Shown here piece after piece: positions 10,958 to 18,404 of a stretch of 64,000 nt of DNA; position 1 is the stretch's first letter; every line of letters begins with the position of its first letter. The stretch lies in NCBI GenBank assembly GCA_958430865.1, contig CAUDNR010001813.1:24410-88409 (forward strand), given 5' to 3'. The DNA comes from Entrophospora sp. SA101. Taxonomy: Eukaryota > Glomeromycota > Glomeromycetes > Entrophosporales > Entrophosporaceae. Below the pieces are notes generated by a model. That model was not told the DNA's origin, made no database searches, and saw only the letters and a program-made list of their open reading frames with translations. The translations under genes were made by a program, and so were the position numbers.

Positions 10958-11263
10958 TTAGCAAGATGCATCTAAAAATTGATGCTTTGACACCCATAGT
11001 AATTGCAGATTTGATTGTAATAATTTTTCCTTTGGGAAATAAGGATCAAGTTTTTTTGCCTCTTTTACTAATTCCAGTACTACATGCTCTTCAAGATATC
11101 TCTCATTGTAAATGGTGTAAGGGTTACCTCGATATAGTGGTGGATCTTTATAACTATGACAGTGTTGAAGAATCGTGTAGAGATTAACTTGAGAGTATCT
11201 AAGAGGATTATTTATTGCTTCAAGAGAAGTTCCAGCAACTTGTTTCTTGGATCCAACACAAGG
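10958..11263 (-). CDS. Unidentified exon, 101 aa, after an acceptor
   Basis: An open frame follows a TAG acceptor at 11264-11265. It contains KKQVAGTSLEAINNPLRYSQ, HCHSYKDPPLYRGNPYTIYN and LVKEAKKLDPYFPKEK, and ends at the TAA at 10958. Composition and codon use look genuinely coding. No ATG starts it, so it should be a downstream exon, perhaps of the two-TM ORF at 11297-11683, whose own stop codon lies just before this acceptor. I do not recognise the family. The contig 3 copy is 47853-48158. Only its 5' portion is repeated in the tandem duplicate, at 12260-12438. Confidence 0.4.
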   Translation of the reverse strand, partial: PCVGSKKQVAGTSLEAINNPLRYSQVNLYTILQHCHSYKDPPLYRGNPYTIYNERYLEEHVVLELVKEAKKLDPYFPKEKLLQSNLQLLWVSKHQFLDASC

Positions 11264-11296
11264 CTATTTTTTTAACAAGTGTTCCAAGATAAACTG

Positions 11297-11683
11297 CTAT
11301 CGATATGGTTTTTCCGCTTCATAGTGAAATTGATGTTTTAATCTTTCCCAGTACTCTTTTGGTGGTTCTTCATCAACCTCAGCAAAATGGAAAGTTGCTC
11401 TCTTGTATGAAGTGAAATAAAGACTAGTGCCGTAAATTATGATGATGATAGTAATTGTATTTACGGCATATAAAAAGTGGTTGCAATTACCTTTGCGACC
11501 ACTTTTGCAACCATAATTTTTCCTTTTTTGGATTACGGCAATAGTCTTTAAAGTGAAATTGGTTGGAAAAATAATAATTAATCCTAATGCAAATTCCCTC
11601 TCCCGACAAATATTATCAAAGAGATCATTCAGTTTTTTGATGATTTTTCCATATACAATATGCATTCTCATACATTCATCCAT
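11297..11683 (-). CDS. Small protein with two predicted membrane segments (copy 1a)
   Basis: This 128-aa frame has two hydrophobic stretches, FALGLIIIFPTNFTLKTIAV (residues about 31-50) and FLYAVNTITIIIIIYGTSLY (about 70-89). A basic, Cys-containing loop (KRKNYGCKSGRKGNCN) separates them, and the C-terminal tail is charged (EEPPKEYWERLKHQFHYEAE). The frame is open upstream of its first Met to an acceptor-like CAG (KESKERLDDQTKF), so it may be an internal exon. Splicing it to the F-box ORF upstream through the nearest GTAATT..CAG pair gives a stop after three codons, so I cannot join the two. Family unknown. Confidence 0.45.
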   Translation of the reverse strand: MDECMRMHIVYGKIIKKLNDLFDNICREREFALGLIIIFPTNFTLKTIAVIQKRKNYGCKSGRKGNCNHFLYAVNTITIIIIIYGTSLYFTSYKRATFHFAEVDEEPPKEYWERLKHQFHYEAEKPYR

Positions 11684-11776
11684 AAATTTTGTTTGATCAT
11701 CAAGCCTTTCTTTACTTTCTTTTCTGAAATAGTTAAATAAATAAATGCAGATAAATGAATAAATCTGATTATTCGA

Positions 11777-12076
11777 TCAACTAATTAAATTAAAAATTAC
11801 CTTTTGCATATGTAACGTAGTATCTTCTGAAAAATTGAATGTACCTTGGTTTGTTCTATGTTGGTGGAGGTTGTGAAAATTTAGTCTCGGTTTTTTCCAA
11901 GTTATTTGTGTTGTGTTGCAAGGATTAATCAAAATAGCGTGTAATCGACAACATGTCAACGAGACTACCAGTAGATCAGATGATGGTAAGTCTTCACATA
12001 CTTGGAAAAAGATATCCAGTGGTAAACTGGCAAATGGTGAGGATTGTTTTCTTCTGATCGAATCTTTATAATTCAC
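11777..12076 (-). CDS. Short F-box protein or exon (copy 1a)
   Basis: The ORF starts at MNYKDSIRRK. It has an N-terminal F-box core, FASLPLDIFFQVCEDLPSSD then LLVVSLTCCRLHAIL (residues about 15-49), the Skp1-binding motif that makes F-box proteins substrate receptors of SCF ubiquitin ligases. The expected donor CAAAAG|GTAATT at 11800-11801 would end the exon after residue 92. The rest of the substrate-binding part is not visible, since the next ORF (11297-11683) does not join in frame. It is either a truncated member of the expanded F-box families of these fungi or a gene whose remaining exons I could not place. Confidence 0.5.
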   Translation of the reverse strand: MNYKDSIRRKQSSPFASLPLDIFFQVCEDLPSSDLLVVSLTCCRLHAILINPCNTTQITWKKPRLNFHNLHQHRTNQGTFNFSEDTTLHMQKVIFNLIS

Positions 12077-12082
12077 ACTTAA

Positions 12083-12196
12083 CTAGAGTGACGTCAAGTG
12101 GCGATAGCCACCACCACCGATAAACACTTGAACTTTCGCTTCTCCTTTGTTATTGCCTCTTCTTCTTCCACTTCTTGCTTTTACGTCTTTCGGCAT
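12083..12196 (-). CDS. 37-aa leader ORF just upstream of the F-box ORF (copy 1a)
   Basis: MPKDVKARSGRRRGNNKGEA.. is very basic at its start, ends with GGGGYRHLTSL, and stops six bases before the F-box ATG. The MPK start and Lys/Arg-rich head resemble the first exon of a small nuclear protein. The position also fits an upstream ORF that would reduce F-box translation. The short length makes either reading tentative. Confidence 0.3.
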   Translation of the reverse strand: MPKDVKARSGRRRGNNKGEAKVQVFIGGGGYRHLTSL

Positions 12197-12471
12197 CTTT
12201 AAACAAAAGAATAAAAGAAGTTTGTGATTTGATCGACGCGTACACATTAATTATTTATTTGCTCTTCAAGATATCTCTCATTGTAAATGGTGTAAGGGTT
12301 ACCTCGATATAGTGGTGGATCTTTATAACTATGACAGTGTTGAAGAATCGTGTAGAGATTAACTTGAGAGTATCTAAGAGGATTATTTATTGCTTCAAGA
12401 GAAGTTCCAGCAACTTGTTTCTTGGATCCAACACAAGGCTATTTTTTTAACAAGTGTTCCAAGATAAACTG

Positions 12472-12858
12472 CTATCGATATGGTTTTTCCGCTTCATAGT
12501 GAAATTGATGTTTTAATCTTTCCCAGTACTCTTTTGGTGGTTCTTCATCAACCTCAGCAAAATGGAAAGTTGCTCTCTTGTATGAAGTGAAATAAAGACT
12601 AGTGCCGTAAATTATGATGATGATAGTAATTGTATTTACGGCATATAAAAAGTGGTTGCAATTACCTTTGCGACCACTTTTGCAACCATAATTTTTCCTT
12701 TTTTGGATTACGGCAATAGTCTTTAAAGTGAAATTGGTTGGAAAAATAATAATTAATCCTAATGCAAATTCCCTCTCCCGACAAATATTATCAAAGAGAT
12801 CATTCAGTTTTTTGATGATTTTTCCATATACAATATGCATTCTCATACATTCATCCAT
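12472..12858 (-). CDS. Two-TM small protein (copy 1b of tandem duplication)
   Basis: Identical to 11297-11683, 1175 bases further on, with no substitution in the 128 codons. Confidence 0.45.
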   Translation of the reverse strand: MDECMRMHIVYGKIIKKLNDLFDNICREREFALGLIIIFPTNFTLKTIAVIQKRKNYGCKSGRKGNCNHFLYAVNTITIIIIIYGTSLYFTSYKRATFHFAEVDEEPPKEYWERLKHQFHYEAEKPYR

Positions 12859-12951
12859 AAATTTTGTTTGATCATCAAGCCTTTCTTTACTTTCTTTTCT
12901 GAAATAGTTAAATAAATAAATGCAGATAAATGAATAAATCTGATTATTCGA

Positions 12952-13251
12952 TCAACTAATTAAATTAAAAATTACCTTTTGCATATGTAACGTAGTATCT
13001 TCTGAAAAATTGAATGTACCTTGGTTTGTTCTATGTTGGTGGAGGTTGTGAAAATTTAGTCTCGGTTTTTTCCAAGTTATTTGTGTTGTGTTGCAAGGAT
13101 TAATCAAAATAGCGTGTAATCGACAACATGTCAACGAGACTACCAGTAGATCAGATGATGGTAAGTCTTCACATACTTGGAAAAAGATATCCAGTGGTAA
13201 ACTGGCAAATGGTGAGGATTGTTTTCTTCTGATCGAATCTTTATAATTCAC
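12952..13251 (-). CDS. Short F-box protein or exon (copy 1b of tandem duplication)
   Basis: Identical to 11777-12076. Being the outer copy, it keeps the original upstream sequence (13435 onward). Copy 1a instead has the start of the duplicated unit upstream. Confidence 0.5.
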   Translation of the reverse strand: MNYKDSIRRKQSSPFASLPLDIFFQVCEDLPSSDLLVVSLTCCRLHAILINPCNTTQITWKKPRLNFHNLHQHRTNQGTFNFSEDTTLHMQKVIFNLIS

Positions 13252-13257
13252 ACTTAA

Positions 13258-13371
13258 CTAGAGTGACGTCAAGTGGCGATAGCCACCACCACCGATAAAC
13301 ACTTGAACTTTCGCTTCTCCTTTGTTATTGCCTCTTCTTCTTCCACTTCTTGCTTTTACGTCTTTCGGCAT
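13258..13371 (-). CDS. 37-aa leader ORF (copy 1b)
   Basis: Identical to 12083-12196, and again six bases upstream of an F-box ATG. Confidence 0.3.
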   Translation of the reverse strand: MPKDVKARSGRRRGNNKGEAKVQVFIGGGGYRHLTSL

Positions 13372-13572
13372 CTTTAAACAAAAGAATAAAAGAAGTTTGT
13401 GATTTGATCGACGCGTACACATTAATTATTTATTGTTGGCACTTGGTGTTGCACAGGTTTTTTTTTGTTGACGCGAATTGGTTTTTTTTTTTTGGAAAAA
13501 CAAAAAAACAATTTATTTTTTGACAGAGTCCAAGGTGACAAAACGTGAGTGTTGTTGTTTGGTTTGGTTTGG

Positions 13573-14940
13573 GTCTCCTAAAGAAAACATGTTAATAATA
13601 GAGGTGCTTTTTTTTATTTGTATTGATATTTTTATTTTAGTTAATAAATATTTTAATTGGAATCAAAACGCGGAGCAGATCTTGCTGGGTAATTATAAGA
13701 TTCTTACCAACAACAAACGATTGGTATTTTGCTTTGCGTAATCGTAATAATAATATTATTATTAATATATAATTACAAGAAGATGTCAAGGCAATACACC
13801 ATTTAAAAAGAAACAATTCAAATATGCAATGTTTGATTATCGGAAATTGGCAGGCGTTGAAGCACGCACGCTACCTTGAACACATTACAGTCATTCTCAC
13901 ACGTTCCTCGTATACATAAGGCTAATCTGATCTGATGGATCGATGATACAATGATGCTGCAGAATTCCAGGGGTAATACATGGCTCTGGAGTTTACCGAG
14001 ACTGCACCAATTGTCAATGATGCTTTCACTAATTTTCCCTCACCAGAGATGCTGCTGGCATGCTGGCTGAAAAGTTGCTTGCTACGATCCCACCTCTAGG
14101 GTAAGGATGTCACTGTGATCAAGTCGCAACTCTGTTGATGAATTGTAGTGCCATGTAAACATCAAAGCAACAAGAATCTGCAACTCGTTTCAAGCACAGG
14201 AGGTTACAATTCAGAACCGGGTTTGTGACCCTGAAATTGCATTTGGGCTCTGATGTTAGAAGGAAAGTTGTAAAATAGTGTTTGTTTGTATAATAATTTT
14301 CCTAACTTCTCTGTTTTTCTGATACTAATCAATTTATAAATTTTGTGTAGGGGACTATATGGATTTTTGCCCAATCAGTCCTCTGTCCTGTAGGTTAAAA
14401 TTATTGCATGATTATATACATCTTTGTCAGAAATATGGCCAATAAGAAAAAAGTCATAAAATGGTTCGGATTTTGGTATGTTTTGTTTAAATTAAACATT
14501 CCCATAAATCCTCTGTTTTTCTTTAATTTTTGTTTGACCAACTGAACTTGTTATTTAAATGGGTAGGGTTGTTGGTGAGTAGGCATGCCACTGACAAGAC
14601 AGCAACCCAGGTTGCAAACTCCTGAGTTGCAGAGTTGCAGACACCAACTTTATTCTAGTGAAAGAGGTATAACACAAAGCAATCACCACACAAATGCTGA
14701 TCCTCATCATTATCAATGCCCATATGGTAACAATCAAGCCTAGTCTGAGGGGATGATAAGGGAAAGTTTGTCCAAAGCCTTCCAACATGTTTAGGTCTGT
14801 TTCACCTGTGAGAAAAAAAATTCCATAGTGTTGGATTGTGCTTAATTGTGCCATCTTGCATGCTGGTGACAGGAAAGTTTTAATTAAATCTGACACCTGT
14901 GATCAACATCAGATTATTTGTGATTTTTAAGGAACTATCT
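13573..14940. repeat. Dispersed repeat family A, contig 1 copy
   Basis: Here the near-identity between contigs 1 and 3 drops to clearly diverged but alignable sequence (compare 49293-50960). Landmarks shared by both are TTACAAGAAGA, GATTATCGGAAATTG, ACAGTCATTCTCACAC, a GTCAATGATG..TTTTC..GAAAAGTYG block, GCCCAATCAGTCC, and GACACCAACTTTATTCTA..ATAACACAAAGCAA. The longest frame in the contig 3 copy (83 codons) is broken here, so I treat it as a repeat and not a gene. No terminal repeats were found in this copy. Confidence 0.6.
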
Positions 14941-15086
14941 ATACAATTAGTGTTTGTATTCATGATATTCAATATTTGTAAAACGATCAACATGATATTT
15001 GAATATCATGGAACTTTACATCCAGAACACCACTATAGAATACAAAAAACTTATTGTCAATCTTGACAGATTTAGGTCGATTATAG

Positions 15087-15478
15087 TTTATACATGTAAT
15101 TTATGATTCATTGGAATTATATTTGGAAGAAGGGTATTTCACCAGAGAACAAGTTGATTTGGTAATAGTGGCTTATTATGTTTGTGCAAGCAGTTAAGAG
15201 AACAGGTTATGCCACTTGTTGATGCTTGGGGGCTGCCTGACTTTGTTATTAAAGCTCCATCAGGAAGATATGATGGTGATATTTATACTGGTAATTAATT
15301 ATATTATCTAACTGGAGGATGGTGTATTTGAAGTTTTTTTCTTATTTTTTGTTTTTATAGCATACTTTGATGTAGTTAGATCTGCACCTAATTGTATTGG
15401 TGTACAAAATATTGGCTGAATCACATTAAACCATTTACTAACTCTACTGCTAATTCTAATAACCCACCATGCTGGTAG
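15087..15478 (+). pseudogene. Acyl-CoA oxidase C-terminal remnant
   Basis: Three exon pieces join at good splice sites: 15087-15161 (..LELYLEEGYFTREQVDL), 15194-15290 (LREQVMPLVDAWGLPDFVIK, then GRYDGDIYT) and 15361 onward (AYFDVVRSAPNCIGVQ). LVDAxxxPD, GRYDGxxY and SAPNC are hallmarks of the C-terminal half of peroxisomal acyl-CoA oxidases, the first enzyme of peroxisomal beta-oxidation. After GVQ a single-base shift gives a stop at 15417-15419. In the next frame the expected YWLNHIKPFTN follows and ends at 15478, without a peroxisomal SKL-type tail. The N-terminal FAD domain is absent upstream, where repeat family A lies. Confidence 0.8.
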
Positions 15479-15574
15479 AGTGTACATAACACAAGTTCAT
15501 TAAAAATTTATTCATAATTTATTGCAATAAAAATAATTATACATTATGTGATGTACTGCAACTATGGTTGCTTG

Positions 15575-15765
15575 CCAAAACTCCTCTGGAAATCAATCGG
15601 CAGAGTTTCAGCAGGTAACACACTAATTGTTTGTTAGAGTTTTGGCAGAGTTTTGCATTTAGGGATTTTGACAATTAGCAGAGTTTCAGCAGGCTTCACA
15701 CTAATTGTTTATTAGAGTTTCAGCAGTGTTTCAGCAGTCATTAAGAGGTTTCGGCATGCAACCTT
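15575..15765. repeat. Imperfect direct repeat, CAGAGTTTCAGCAGG units
   Basis: Two units of GCAGAGTTTCAGCAGG..ACACTAATTGTTTRTTAGAGTTT lie about 75 bases apart, followed by shorter GTTTCAGCAG repeats. There is no coding potential. The rest of 15480-16374 shows nothing else I can identify. Confidence 0.5.
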
Positions 15766-16374
15766 AACTGCAACAAAGCAAAATGAGCATTTTTGATGTC
15801 AAAAGATTTCGTGGTTCATATTTAGTAACAAGATACTGTTAAATCAAAGGCATTTGTATAGGGAAATTTCTTTGATTAGCAGGCAAGAAGGATACTATTA
15901 TATAATCAATTATTTAATAATTTGATTTTATCAGGAGCCCTGGAGGAATTAAAGGATCTACAAGGCTAATAAAAACTGTACTTAGAAGTTTGAGACAATA
16001 TTAAAATATTTAAAGCTCATTCCACCATCATTTAAAAGAAAGGTCTTTCTTTGTATTTATCAAATAATTATCACATGTTCTTAAATCAATAGTTGAATAT
16101 TATGAAATTTTTAACAGTTTGATTGCAAAGTAAAGTTGCTTAATTTCACTTTTAGTATGCCTTATTGAATAAAAGTTTAAAAGCAGAAAAAATAATGTTA
16201 AACTTCTTAATTAATATGAGAAAGAAGCCCTTGGATTGTATAATTTACAATTATATACATCACAGTATTTATTTAATTACACTGTTGATGCAATTTTCTA
16301 GGGCAATAACAAATAATCAATTGTAAGGCAGAATTCTGTATTATCCTACCTGCTGAATGCTTAAAATTAGCATG

Positions 16375-17122
16375 GAGGTCTCATCCTTTTGTCTACATTG
16401 TATTGATTAATTTTATATTTGCCAATCAAAATATTGCAAATTTCAGGGATATATATATTGTCATAGTGCTCATTTTTGTTGGGCTAGGTATTTGGATTTC
16501 CTTGTCTGAATCTTCTAGATCTGTTTCTGAGATTATTTCCTTCTCCTTATTTTTCTTTTCTGGACTTGCTTCCTCACTGCTTGATGTATGTCGAACATAC
16601 AATGTATCTGACTCTTGGTCTGAGTTAATTTCATAAGGTTCAACAGGTTCCTGATTTGTTTTGTTCTCAAATTCTGTTAATTTCTTTGCTAGACTTTCCA
16701 TTGTCTCATCACCGTCCTCTTGGTCTGAACCTGTAGAGTCTGTGTCTGGAGGTCTCATCCTTTTGTCTACATTGTATTGATTAATTTTATATTTGCCAAT
16801 CAAAATATTGCAAATTTCAGGGATATATATATTGTCATAGTGCTCATTTTTGTTGGGCTAGGTATTTGGATTTCCTTGTCTGAATCTTCTAGATCTGTTT
16901 CTGAGATTATTTCCTTCTCCTTATTTTTCTTTTCTGGACTTGCTTCCTCACTGCTTGATGTATGTCGAACATACAATGTATCTGACTCTTGGTCTGAGTT
17001 AATTTCATAAGGTTCAACAGGTTCCTGATTTGTTTTGTTCTCAAATTCTGTTAATTTCTTTGCTAGACTTTCCATTGTCTCATCACCGTCCTCTTGGTCT
17101 GAACCTGTAGAGTCTGTGTCTG
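16375..17122. repeat. 374-bp tandem duplication inside the acidic ORF region
   Basis: About 16375-16748 is repeated as 16749-17122. The copies share GGAGGTCTCATCC at the left and GAGTCTGTGTCTG at the right. The first unit ends in unrelated sequence (..AAAATTAGCAT), so the coding sequence stops at the duplication edge. Confidence 0.85.
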
Positions 17123-17474
17123 TATCTTCGTTTTCCTCCTCTGTGGCTTCTTGTTTATCCTCTATATCCTTCTCCTGATTGCTTCCTGTGGGTTCTTCCT
17201 TTTCAGTTATTTTGCTACTTCCTCCTCCAGAAGTATAGCTAGATTCACTAAAAATAAGATAAGGAGTTACCTCTGATTGTTTACTATTATCTTCCTCTAA
17301 AGTTATTAAATCTTCCTCTACTGCTTGGTTTGCAGTGTCTTCCTCTGACATACAGTTCATGTCAGTTTCTAAAAGATTAAATTGAATAAGCTCAGAATCT
17401 GTTACTTCTGATGGGTTTGAATCAGTGTCTTCAAATAATTTATAGTCCCCAGTTTGGGTCTGATACTCCTCCAC
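16800..17474 (-). CDS. Acidic Ser/Glu-rich protein, probable retroelement gag fragment
   Basis: A 224-codon frame starts at MEEYQTQTGDYKLFE and is dominated by Glu, Asp, Ser and Thr (for example TEEENEDTDTDSTGSDQED). There is no conserved domain I can name. It ends after the SPTKMSTMTIYI segment when it enters the tandem duplicate, where the alternative frame continues IPEICNILIGKYKINQYN. Directly upstream on the same strand lie a second frame (17440-17631) and an LTR-like segment. I therefore read it as the 5' end of a Ty3/gypsy-type polyprotein, truncated at 16375. An ordinary acidic host protein is the alternative. Confidence 0.4.
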   Translation of the reverse strand: MEEYQTQTGDYKLFEDTDSNPSEVTDSELIQFNLLETDMNCMSEEDTANQAVEEDLITLEEDNSKQSEVTPYLIFSESSYTSGGGSSKITEKEEPTGSNQEKDIEDKQEATEEENEDTDTDSTGSDQEDGDETMESLAKKLTEFENKTNQEPVEPYEINSDQESDTLYVRHTSSSEEASPEKKNKEKEIISETDLEDSDKEIQIPSPTKMSTMTIYISLKFAIF

Positions 17475-17631
17475 TGGATACTCTGTGTTGACTTATATAC
17501 GTCTTTATTTCTGCCCTATAATTAGGTTGGTGACCACAATACTCAATTCCAAGTAGTGTGAAGACTATCCTGAAGATTGTGGTCCTGTCGTCGTCGCCAA
17601 AATGTGAGATCAAAAATTCTGTCTCACACAA
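17440..17631 (-). CDS. Short frame at the retroelement leader
   Basis: This frame of 63 codons (contains HFGDDDRTTIFRIVFTLLGI) overlaps the acidic ORF start in another frame. Its N-terminal part reads through TTTTGGCGACGACGACAGG, the kind of leader seen just inside fungal gypsy LTRs. It is therefore more likely untranslated leader than protein. Confidence 0.2.
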   Translation of the reverse strand: MCETEFLISHFGDDDRTTIFRIVFTLLGIEYCGHQPNYRAEIKTYISQHRVSSGGVSDPNWGL

Positions 17632-17832
17632 ATCTCTTGGATTTGGTTAAAATATTATTTATCCCTTCCTATGGCAGTATCCAGTTGTGTAATTCTTTGA
17701 TTACTTTCTTTCACTATAGCGCTCAAGCTATTTAATTATTTACAGGGCAAGTTTTCTTACTTCCCTTCCGATAACGTTTTCTCAGCAGCTCTTTGTTATC
17801 TGCCTGAGCCGGCACGTCTCTCACTAAAAGCA
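17603..17832 (-). mobile_element. Possible solo or 5' LTR of a Ty3/gypsy-like element
   Basis: On the minus strand the segment begins TGCTTTTAGTGAGAGACG and ends GATCTCACA, i.e. TG..CA. It is followed directly by TTTTGGCGACGACGACAGG, which resembles a gypsy primer-binding/leader region. No second LTR or target-site duplication was found in the window, so the boundaries are tentative. Confidence 0.4.
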
Positions 17833-18117
17833 CTAAAAGAAAAAAAAAGAAATAAAAAAAAAATAATAAAATTAATAGAAAATAATTATGCACGGGGTTA
17901 GTATAAATTCGTCTTTAGGGATAGATTTATTATCATTACAAAAATATAATGTTCAAAGTTAACAAGGACAAGGATTATTTATAATAATATTTGAGTTTAC
18001 TAAAAAAACTAATAAAACTTTGAGTTAAAAACTAACTAATAAACTAAAGATTACATGAAAGAGAAATTTACAACGTATTTATACATTTTAGAGGTTCTAT
18101 CATCTAGTTCTCCGATT

Positions 18118-18127
18118 NNNNNNNNNN
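18118..18127. other. Assembly gap (10 N)
   Basis: This gap joins contigs 1 and 2. A fixed ten-base run is a scaffolding placeholder, so order, orientation and distance across it are not proven. The flanks (17840-18117 and 18128-18404) are AT-rich and share nothing obvious. Confidence 0.95.
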
Positions 18128-18404
18128 AATTCCTATAAAATTATAAAATTCCCATAAAAAAAATCAAAAACCTTTTTAATAATAATAATAATAATTTATC
18201 ATATATGGATAAATAAATAATAATAATAATATATATATAAATTTTTTCGAAATTTTTGTTTTTGTCTTAACTATATAACGTTGTTGTTATATATATTATA
18301 TATATTATATATATTTTTATAAATTTACTTAATAGACTAAAGAAAAATACCAGATAGAAAGAAATTATAATTATTATATATTATTATTATATATATATAA
18401 TAGC

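Larger units (their letters stand above)
11085..13434. repeat. 1175-bp tandem duplication of the F-box locus
   Basis: Positions 11085-12259 are repeated as 12260-13434 with no difference that I can see. The junction reads TTATTTATT|TGCTCTTC. Contig 3 has a single copy of the same unit, so the duplication is private to contig 1. Each unit carries the two-TM ORF, the F-box ORF and the 37-aa leader ORF complete. Confidence 0.9.

Noticed and set aside
11723..11801. Joining the F-box ORF and the two-TM ORF through one intron
   Set aside because: The only good donor/acceptor pair gives KRK followed by a stop. No phase-matching alternative donor was found.
18160..18310. AT-rich tandem units near the gap as a centromeric or origin-like array
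   Set aside because: Only simple ATTATTA/ATATAT repeats with no higher-order unit. No evidence beyond composition.
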